From: Lachnospiraceae bacterium UBA3633
Lineage (GTDB): Bacteria > Bacillota > Clostridia > Lachnospirales > Lachnospiraceae
Direction of reading: 5' to 3'
DNA length: 64,000 nucleotides
Assembly: GCA_002374095.1 (NCBI GenBank)
Contig: DFKY01000015.1
Coordinates: 28,528 to 92,527 of the forward strand
The translations under genes and the position numbers were made by a program. Each line of letters opens with the position of its first letter. The stretch's first letter is position 1. Shown here piece by piece: positions 8,352-14,587 of this stretch. The notes under the pieces were generated by a model that did not search any database, was not told the origin of the DNA, and saw nothing but the letters and a program-made list of their open reading frames with translations.

Positions 8352-9731
8352 ATGAATTTTAAGGAACTATTTAATCCAAAAACTATAGCAGTAGTTGGTG
8401 CCAACGAATCAGAGGGCTTTGGTGGAGCAGTGTGTAAAAATTTAGTTAGTGAGATTGATGATGATAGTAGGGTCTTTTATGTAAACCCTAAAAGAGACAC
8501 TTTGTTTGGTAAGAAATGTTATCATAATCTTAAGGATGTAGATAGCGACATAGATTTACTTATCATTGCAGTTAATAAAAAAATAGTGACAAACATTTTA
8601 AAAGAGGGAAAGGGAAAAGGAGTAAAGGCTGCAGTAGTATTTGCAAGTGGCTATAGTGAGACGGGGCGAGAAGAAGATATATTACTTGAGAAGGATATGC
8701 TAAAAACTGCAGAAGAGCTTGATATAACCATTCTTGGGCCTAACTGTGCAGGTTTTGCCAATTTTATAGATGGGATAAAGGCATTTGCATTTTTGTCAGA
8801 AGAGAGAGACAGAAAAGGCAATATTGGAATAATAACTCAAAGTGGCATGATAGGATTATCGCTAATTGATAATCAGTATACGAAGTTTTCATATAATATC
8901 TCGTGTGGAAATGCAAATGGTTTGAAAATGACAGATCTTATAACCTATCTTGCTGATGATAAGAATACAAAAGTGATAGGACTTTATATAGATGGGATAA
9001 AAGACTTGAAAAGCTTTGAAGAGGCGATTTCTTATGCAAGTAGACAAAAAAAGAAAATAGCCATTCTCAAATCAGGTACGAATGAAATTACGCGAATGCT
9101 TACAAAAGGACATACAGGAAGTGTTGAGACATTTTCAAATGAAGAGTTCAATGAATTGATGAAAAAATATAGTGTCATAAGGTGTGAGGATTTGGAAGAG
9201 TTCATATATACCCTTTCTTGCCTTTCGTATTATGATGATTTACCAAGAGGCAATAGGATAGCATCAATTAATCTTTCTGGGGGAGAGGCGGCACTTATCG
9301 GCGAAGTTGCGGAAAACTTTAAAGTAGAATTTCCAGATTTTAATTTAGAAGTGACAAAATACTTGGTAGATAGGCTTCCCGATTATGCACATATAACCAA
9401 TCCTTTGGATATGACAGTGACGCTTTCTTATGATGCGGAAAAGTTTTCTGATGCACTTATGAGTATAATGCTTCAAGATAATATAGATATGGTAGTCATC
9501 GGATATACTTTGCTTCGCCATATTGATGACCCCTGCATATATTATATGATAGAAGCAATTAGTAGAACTAAAGAGATTTTGAAAGAAAAGATGAAACCAA
9601 TCTTTATAATGTCGTTTATGTCAAATACAAGGGATCAAGAATCAATAGAAAAATTGATTAAACTTGGGGTAGTGTGCCTTCCGACACCATACTATGGATT
9701 CAAAGTGATTAGCAATTTGATAGGTAGGTAA
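8352..9731 (+). CDS. ADP-forming acyl-CoA ligase, alpha subunit
   Basis: CoA-binding and phosphohistidine subunit of an NDP-forming acyl-CoA synthetase, 459 residues. It starts with the Rossmann CoA-binding motif TIAVVGANES, continues with the succinyl-CoA-synthetase-like ligase fold (ILGPNCAGFANF, ITQSGMIGLSL, SCGNANGLKMTD), and has His254 in TKGHTGSVET as the likely phosphorylated histidine. In the segment LYIDGIKD an Asp stands where the family usually has Glu. The ATP-grasp beta subunit needed for phosphoryl transfer to ADP is not in this window, so it must be encoded elsewhere if the enzyme works. In the operon it would convert the acyl-CoA made by the oxidoreductase to free acid plus ATP, as in peptide-fermenting organisms. 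Confidence 0.8.
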   Translation: MNFKELFNPKTIAVVGANESEGFGGAVCKNLVSEIDDDSRVFYVNPKRDTLFGKKCYHNLKDVDSDIDLLIIAVNKKIVTNILKEGKGKGVKAAVVFASGYSETGREEDILLEKDMLKTAEELDITILGPNCAGFANFIDGIKAFAFLSEERDRKGNIGIITQSGMIGLSLIDNQYTKFSYNISCGNANGLKMTDLITYLADDKNTKVIGLYIDGIKDLKSFEEAISYASRQKKKIAILKSGTNEITRMLTKGHTGSVETFSNEEFNELMKKYSVIRCEDLEEFIYTLSCLSYYDDLPRGNRIASINLSGGEAALIGEVAENFKVEFPDFNLEVTKYLVDRLPDYAHITNPLDMTVTLSYDAEKFSDALMSIMLQDNIDMVVIGYTLLRHIDDPCIYYMIEAISRTKEILKEKMKPIFIMSFMSNTRDQESIEKLIKLGVVCLPTPYYGFKVISNLIGR

Positions 9732-9748
9732 TTGAGTGTTCTTGAAAA

Positions 9749-9775
9749 AGTAGGTTTATAAACCTGCTATTTTTA
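9749..9775 (+). terminator. Rho-independent terminator after the ligase gene
   Basis: A nine-base-pair hairpin, AGTAGGTTT with AAACCTGCT and one G-T wobble (9749-9768), followed by ATTTTTA. It ends the oxidoreductase operon. Confidence 0.65.
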
Positions 9776-9798
9776 TGCAAAATTCGCATTTTTTATGA

Positions 9799-9856
9799 CC
9801 CCCTATGAAATCGCCAAAAACCCCCTATCTTTTTAGATGGCTTGGAGGTTGGTACC
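9799..9856 (+). repeat. 58-bp box, copy A
   Basis: First of four copies of an ungapped 58-bp box. It contains two C-tracts (CCCCCTATGAAA and CCCCCTATC) and ends ATGGCTTGGAGGTTGG followed by GGTACC sharing the last GG. Hand alignment gives 54/58 identical bases with copy B (60610). The others are at 12716 and 63959. Every copy lies upstream of a secreted-paralogue gene in the same orientation, or runs off the window. Confidence 0.9.
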
Positions 9857-10240
9857 TGGGAGCGTTCGACGGATTACGCTATTGCTGAATGCAAATATGC
9901 ATATTTGTAAGGCAAGAGCTGTTTTTCGAGCTTGGTCCTCGGAAGCAGAACTACTAATGACCTAGTATTTTGCTAAAAGCAGGAGCACAAAAGCGGAGCG
10001 TTCGAGCTCGCATTGTAGGGGCGAGCGCCCGAGCGGAGCGACAAAGTGCCCTTGGGGTGCATTGCGAGCCCTTAAATATGCTCGCTCTCTTATCCGGTGA
10101 CTTTTTTGCTCCTAACGCAAAATCCTATGTCATAAGAAGTTCTAAGCTTCCTGCGGAACCTCTCAAACAGCTCTTGCTTACAGAAAAGATAATTGCATTA
10201 GTACAATATGCAGTTAGCGTGAACGAGCAATGTACCAACC
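9847..10240 (+). repeat. Foldback leader element, copy A
   Basis: A 394-bp imperfect inverted repeat. The ends GGTTGGTAC (9847-9855) and GTACCAACC (10232-10240) pair perfectly; the next strong helix is GCAAGAGCTGTTT (9912-9924) with its exact complement at 10165-10177. Further arms (GGAAGC-AGAACT against the AGTTCT-AAGCTTCC region, and AGGAGCA against TGCTCCT) bring the fold to an apex that holds a GC-rich module. Outside that apex it matches copy B at 60658-60989 with only about four differences in roughly 280 aligned bases. It could be a MITE-like element, a structured leader RNA, or both. Confidence 0.8.
10000..10075. repeat. GC-rich palindromic module inside leader A
   Basis: A GC-rich stretch, quite unlike its AT-rich surroundings, with CATTGTAGGGGCGAGC, GCGCCCGAGCG and CCCTTGGGG. 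Similar pieces occur at 61008-61100, but there they lie after the foldback instead of in its apex. This looks like a small dispersed palindromic repeat inserted independently in the two copies. Confidence 0.5.
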
Positions 10241-10286
10241 AAACTATTGCACAAGTACTGTGCTCCGAAGGTCGTAACAACATTAC

Positions 10287-11978
10287 ATGAATAAAGCAAG
10301 TAGATTGATTAAGAGAGGATTAGCACTAATATTAGTGCTTCTTTTTAGTATAGAGAGTTTCGCCGCTGTAGTCGGAGACAACGACGGCGCTGCATTTATC
10401 ACAAAAGCTGAGTTCGACTCGATGAAAAATGACTTTCAGGACCAACTCGACCGCTATAACTCATCCCTTGATAATAAGATTGATGGGGCGATCGCGAGTT
10501 ATCTTGCGGGTGTGAGAGTAGGAAAAATTACAAAGATGAAACTGGACCCTAAATGTGGATATTTATTTCCACTACGAATGTTTTATAACAATAGTTTATG
10601 GAATGATCCACGCTCTGATTATTACAATCTGAGCACTCCTGAAATTCATGCTAAAGATATAACTTTTGCTCAAGAGATGAAATATAGTGACAATAGTGAA
10701 GACGCAGCAACTATTGCTGGTACTGTGATGTGGTCTCCAGATACGATGCAATCACAAAATATTGCTGGTTACGTTCCGCTTCCTGCGACAGATAAAACAA
10801 TCCCGCCGACTACGACTGTGAATTTTTTTAATACATATATGATAGTTCTAAATTATGATATAAAAGGAAAGAATGGTGACTTATGCTTAATTGAAGATAA
10901 GTCAGCTACAAGGAAAATAGGAAGTACTACTTTTGATGTTTTCGATGTCAAAACGAAAGGAATTGGAAAACAAGTTAGATATTATGAAACAAAAATTACG
11001 ACAAATACGAAACGGAATGGTGGAGCTAAGCTCGATGGTGCTGCTCTTTGGTGCGGCTATGCTGTCTGTGGTGCAAATTCTATGACGAAAAATGCTACAA
11101 CGCAAAAATGGACTATAAATGCTGGTGACTGGCGATCAGATAGATTATACATTAACGGTCATCATGGTGGTAGGTCTGATGCAGATTATCTAGCATGGGG
11201 AGAAGATCAAAAGTTTGATACTACTGTGGGTGACCTACAATATTATAATGGCGGTTATAATACTATGGGGGCGTTAATTTCTAACTTAGATTTGCAAAAC
11301 AACGTTTTGGATTGGGCAGATACAAGTGGGAATCATAGCATTTATGCTGGAAATGTCGTTGTACGGGCGGACTTTAATCAATACTTTGGATTTAGGGGTT
11401 CATTTGTAAAGGGTGAGGATTCAAATCTATATTATGCGGACATACATCAGAGAGGTCAGACATACGGGTCGATGTATAATTATTCACCTACTGCAAGAAA
11501 TTATCCACTTTATCAATTTAAATATGTATTATATCAACCTGATTTTACAGCTGTAGAATATAATAATACAACTAAAAGTAAAAATGTATCTGCGTATAGG
11601 GCACATCAGTTAAGATATTTTGATAATAATGGTGATGAACACTATCTTGATGAAGGAATGTTTTTAGGGAAGTTTGATGCCGAATGCACAGTTAAATTTA
11701 CATTGAAATTTGGCGCAAAATCCGGAACGAAAAATGTCAAAGTGTACATAAGCAAAGAACCTTTTAGCATGACAAATCTGTTGACTAAAACAACTCAATT
11801 TAGGGTCGTTGGAGAGACGGGCACTTACAATAACTGGACTACAGAAACTAACAAGGAAGTAAGTATTGAGGTGCCAAATATAGAAAAAAATGAATCACTT
11901 TATCTACTGTGGGTGCCAGAAAATGCAGATGACTTTGTAACTTTAGATAGCTTTTCAAATTATCTCATGGAATCTTAG
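10287..11978 (+). CDS. Secreted DNDGxAF-family protein, paralogue 1
   Basis: Exported protein of 563 residues with no function I can assign. A signal peptide (about residues 1-27, ending SFA) is followed by VVGDNDGAAFITKAEFDS and a helical stretch ending DNKIDGAIASYLAG. This first 80-residue part is nearly identical to paralogue 4 at 61126 and similar to paralogues 2 and 3. The rest is beta-rich, full of Asn, Thr, Tyr and Gly, and not similar to paralogue 4 at reading level. It lies behind box A and the foldback leader; no properly spaced Shine-Dalgarno precedes the ATG, only AGG about 15 bases upstream. An upstream frame (TTG at 9970) stops on the overlapping ATGA. An 18-base perfect palindrome (10322-10339) sits in the signal-peptide codons. 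Likely surface-exposed; an adhesin or antigen role is a guess. Confidence 0.85.
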   Translation: MNKASRLIKRGLALILVLLFSIESFAAVVGDNDGAAFITKAEFDSMKNDFQDQLDRYNSSLDNKIDGAIASYLAGVRVGKITKMKLDPKCGYLFPLRMFYNNSLWNDPRSDYYNLSTPEIHAKDITFAQEMKYSDNSEDAATIAGTVMWSPDTMQSQNIAGYVPLPATDKTIPPTTTVNFFNTYMIVLNYDIKGKNGDLCLIEDKSATRKIGSTTFDVFDVKTKGIGKQVRYYETKITTNTKRNGGAKLDGAALWCGYAVCGANSMTKNATTQKWTINAGDWRSDRLYINGHHGGRSDADYLAWGEDQKFDTTVGDLQYYNGGYNTMGALISNLDLQNNVLDWADTSGNHSIYAGNVVVRADFNQYFGFRGSFVKGEDSNLYYADIHQRGQTYGSMYNYSPTARNYPLYQFKYVLYQPDFTAVEYNNTTKSKNVSAYRAHQLRYFDNNGDEHYLDEGMFLGKFDAECTVKFTLKFGAKSGTKNVKVYISKEPFSMTNLLTKTTQFRVVGETGTYNNWTTETNKEVSIEVPNIEKNESLYLLWVPENADDFVTLDSFSNYLMES

Positions 11979-12012
11979 TGAATTGAGAAAAATATATTAG
12001 AAATATTATTAT

Positions 12013-12441
12013 TTACATATGAAATTGATTTCTGCATATTGTCAAAAACTTTTTGGGAGTCACAACTTCAATTCGTGAGTTCTTAAAATCCTTTGCATTT
12101 CGTGTGATGATGTATTGAAGATTAGTTTGATATGATAGTTCTTCAATCAAAGCATCTTCAAAATCATTTATTGGTGAGTCAAAAGTTGTCTTTACGTTAT
12201 ATGCTAAAGTATCTATGATGTCTACAAGTGATAACAATGCTATCATCTTATTTCTTGCACTTTTCTCGTCGTGCATATATTTTTTTATAATGTAATGTAT
12301 GTCAGTAACTGAGGATGCACTGACATATGCAAATATTTTATTGTTTGCAATTAATTGAAAAATTTTTTCTGCATCATCAAAAAACGGTTCTCTCAGTGCT
12401 AAATAATCTATGATGATGCATGTATCCAAATATATTCTCAT
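12013..12441 (-). CDS. PIN-domain toxin (VapC-like)
   Basis: Ribonuclease toxin of 142 residues. The PIN fold is indicated by IYLDTCIIIDYLAL with Asp6, a central acidic residue in SINDFEDALIEE-like helix DFEDALIEE, and the strand ITRNAKDF with a final Asp. Members cleave RNA with a metal ion and are held inactive by the cognate antitoxin. It overlaps the antitoxin gene by four bases (ATGA), the standard arrangement. It sits on the opposite strand to secreted paralogue 1, between two copies of the 58-bp box. The target RNA is unknown. Confidence 0.88.
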   Translation of the reverse strand: MRIYLDTCIIIDYLALREPFFDDAEKIFQLIANNKIFAYVSASSVTDIHYIIKKYMHDEKSARNKMIALLSLVDIIDTLAYNVKTTFDSPINDFEDALIEELSYQTNLQYIITRNAKDFKNSRIEVVTPKKFLTICRNQFHM

Positions 12442-12656
12442 TTGTTTAACAGTCTTTCGTTTCTGATATTGTTTTCTGAAATGTCATTTGGCAAAATCCC
12501 TTTAAGACTATTTAAAATACTCAATCGATCTTTGTTTGGGTTCGACAAGACGGCAATTGTCTTGCCATTTTTGTTTATGATGACATCTTCTTTTTCTACA
12601 AGCTGTAAATACTTACCAAGATTGCTTTTAAGTTCTGTCGCTGTTATCTTCATAGC
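12438..12656 (-). CDS. Phd/YefM-type antitoxin
   Basis: Antitoxin of 72 residues, partner of the PIN toxin. The N-terminal part MKITATELKSNLGKYLQL followed by VIINKNGKTIAVLS is the Phd/YefM DNA-binding fold; the C-terminal tail should wrap the toxin. The start at 12656 is chosen because GGAGG lies five bases upstream; a frame five codons longer exists. The promoter (12677-12705) contains a 12-base perfect palindrome between -35 and -10, consistent with autorepression by the toxin-antitoxin complex. Pairing of a Phd-type antitoxin with a PIN toxin is common. Confidence 0.87.
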   Translation of the reverse strand, partial: AMKITATELKSNLGKYLQLVEKEDVIINKNGKTIAVLSNPNKDRLSILNSLKGILPNDISENNIRNERLLNK

Positions 12657-12676
12657 GCCTCCTAAAATCATACTAT

Positions 12677-12705
12677 ATTATAAAATAATCGTACGATTTT
12701 GTCAA
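12677..12705 (-). promoter_or_regulatory. Toxin-antitoxin promoter with palindromic operator
   Basis: Minus strand TTGACA (12705-12700), 17-base spacer and TATAAT (12682-12677), both consensus. The spacer contains the perfect palindrome AATCGTACGATT (12687-12698), a good candidate for the antitoxin binding site. Confidence 0.75.
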
Positions 12706-12715
12706 CGTTTCGTCC

Positions 12716-12773
12716 CCCCCTATGAAACCACCAAAATCCTCCTAACTTTTCAAATGGCATGGAGGTTGGTACC
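12716..12773 (+). repeat. 58-bp box, copy C
   Basis: Hand alignment with copy B gives 53/58 identical bases without gaps; it is preceded by two extra Cs. Here the box runs almost straight into the gene: after GGTACC there are only 30 bases, including GAAGGTCGTAA shared with copy A, before the ATG at 12804. The foldback leader present in copies A and B is absent, so this looks like an empty site. Confidence 0.88.
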
Positions 12774-12803
12774 AGGGAGCACGAAGGTCGTAAGTAATAA
12801 ACT

Positions 12804-14555
12804 ATGAAAAAGAGCACAAAAATGGCGAAAAAGCTACTTGCTTTATTTTTAGTTGTGCTCATGAATATAGAGAGCTTTGCGAGTGTTATAGGAGATAGTG
12901 ATGGTAACGCTTTTTTGACAAAAAATGATTTTGAGAAAATGAAGAGTGAGTTTGGCGATACCATGAATAGATATGCATCGAGTATAGATGAAAAAATAAG
13001 TGGCGCTATTACAGAATATTTAAAGGGGATCCCTCTAAAAGAAAGAAAAGGGCGTCTTTTATTTGAGTATGATAAGGATTCTGAAAATCGCCCGCTTTGC
13101 GTAGAAGATGGTTACAATACAATTGATGAGCAGACTTTTCAGGGCGGAGTAATGGAAAATATTTTATGGTCTGCCCATAGTATAAATATAAATTCGTTTT
13201 TGCCAATGGGGTTTGATCAAAAAATCTCAGGAAATTATCCATATAATTTTACATTATTTACTTTGTTAGGTCGTGGTTACTATGATCAAATGGTGGGTTG
13301 GGTTTTTAGTGATGATGATAATGTACTGCTGGAGTCAAAATATAATTATGACAATTGTAGGTTGAATATGAGTTTTCAATCGACCGCTAATTTAAATTTC
13401 GGTACCTCTCTTGCTGGTGAACGGTATATGATGGGTATCGCCCCTGGTTTTTTTACAGGTAAAGAAATCAACACGCGGTATACAACGAAAACAGGTGTCG
13501 GAAAAGGAGATAATGGTGGATTTCGACTTAGCACCGCATGGCGGTGGACTACTGACACGCTTCAACCAGCTGATGTAAAAGAAAAATGGCTAGATGGGCT
13601 GCCATTGACCAGTGCGATGGGTACTGGCAAAGGTTTTGACGAATGGCGGCAAACGTCAACGTATGATGAAAATACTATTTCAGCTTTAACATATATCACA
13701 CACTCTACACGTGACGAAGATCAGAATATTTATCTATATAACAAATGCCATGATGTAATTTATGCTCATGCCAAAGAAGAAAAAGAACTAGAAGAATATA
13801 TAGATTACATGGATAAGTTAGATGCGAGTGCTGATAAAGACGACAAAACTATAGGGGGCAAACAAACCAATGTCTTTATCTCTAACAGGACAGAGAAATG
13901 GGCATACTGGGCGCCGTATTATAAAGATGGCGCATACGATTTGACGCAATGGAGCGATGGTTTTATTGTAGCTGGTCGTCGTACATGGCGCTTTACACCA
14001 AAGTTTAAATTAAAAAACACCACAACGAATACAAAAGTTAAACCCAATACTGCGAGTGTGACAGGAGGTACTTTAATTTGGAATACATTGGACCAATTTA
14101 AAAATACAAAACTTAAATTTACTGATTGGGACGGGAACACATATTATCCTCGGTTTTATGGTGGCTTGCCACTTGTTTCACTTGGTTCAGAAACTATCGA
14201 AAAATTAAGATTTGACATTAAAATAACTGCAGATGCATCTACAGGTACCCATAATTATGTGCGCTTACAAGTAAAAAAAGGAGAATTTCCAAATAGTAAT
14301 GACTTAACTAGTTGGACTGCTTCTGAGATTGATGATCTTGAGACAAATATTTCTGGAGAATATGGAAGCACAACTTATTCGTATGATGAATCTAATCATT
14401 ATTTACAAATACCATTTGACAAATTAACGTCTATTTCAATTATGAATCCATCAAAGCAAACCACTTACTTTTTGCGGTATTGGCTTGCTGATAGTTCAGA
14501 TATTGCAGGTGGTCAGATTGCCGAACTTGGTAATTGCGTTATAACTGGAGCTTAA
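12804..14555 (+). CDS. Secreted DNDGxAF-family protein, paralogue 2
   Basis: Exported protein of 583 residues, function unknown. After the signal peptide comes VIGDSDGNAFLTKNDFEK and a helix ending DEKISGAITEYLKG. The body is closely related to paralogue 3, sharing CHDVIYAHA, TKVKPNTASV (SVKPNTASV in paralogue 3), NTLDQFKN and a C-terminal beta domain with FYGGLPL and GGQI. The FYGG-PL motif also appears in paralogue 4. No clear Shine-Dalgarno at normal spacing; AAGG is about 16 bases before the ATG. It probably forms a two-gene transcript with paralogue 3 (32-base gap). Secretion is well supported; anchoring is not visible, since no LPXTG or cell-wall repeat is present. Confidence 0.85.
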   Translation: MKKSTKMAKKLLALFLVVLMNIESFASVIGDSDGNAFLTKNDFEKMKSEFGDTMNRYASSIDEKISGAITEYLKGIPLKERKGRLLFEYDKDSENRPLCVEDGYNTIDEQTFQGGVMENILWSAHSININSFLPMGFDQKISGNYPYNFTLFTLLGRGYYDQMVGWVFSDDDNVLLESKYNYDNCRLNMSFQSTANLNFGTSLAGERYMMGIAPGFFTGKEINTRYTTKTGVGKGDNGGFRLSTAWRWTTDTLQPADVKEKWLDGLPLTSAMGTGKGFDEWRQTSTYDENTISALTYITHSTRDEDQNIYLYNKCHDVIYAHAKEEKELEEYIDYMDKLDASADKDDKTIGGKQTNVFISNRTEKWAYWAPYYKDGAYDLTQWSDGFIVAGRRTWRFTPKFKLKNTTTNTKVKPNTASVTGGTLIWNTLDQFKNTKLKFTDWDGNTYYPRFYGGLPLVSLGSETIEKLRFDIKITADASTGTHNYVRLQVKKGEFPNSNDLTSWTASEIDDLETNISGEYGSTTYSYDESNHYLQIPFDKLTSISIMNPSKQTTYFLRYWLADSSDIAGGQIAELGNCVITGA

Positions 14556-14587
14556 ATAAATATGATTAGTTTTAGAAAGGCTGCATT

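Noticed and set aside
9845..9860. GGTTGGTACC resembling a T-box antiterminator (GGTGGTACCGCG)
   Set aside because: The flanking T-box bases, specifier stem-loops and a tRNA-related downstream gene are absent; the motif is the end of the foldback.
9847..10240. Integron attC site
   Set aside because: Far longer than attC sites, no matching core RYYYAAC/GTTRRRY pair was found, and no integrase is present.
9970..10290. 106-codon frame through leader A as an independent gene
   Set aside because: It starts at TTG, crosses the GC-rich insert and is not kept in the same frame in leader B; treated only as a possible coupling frame.
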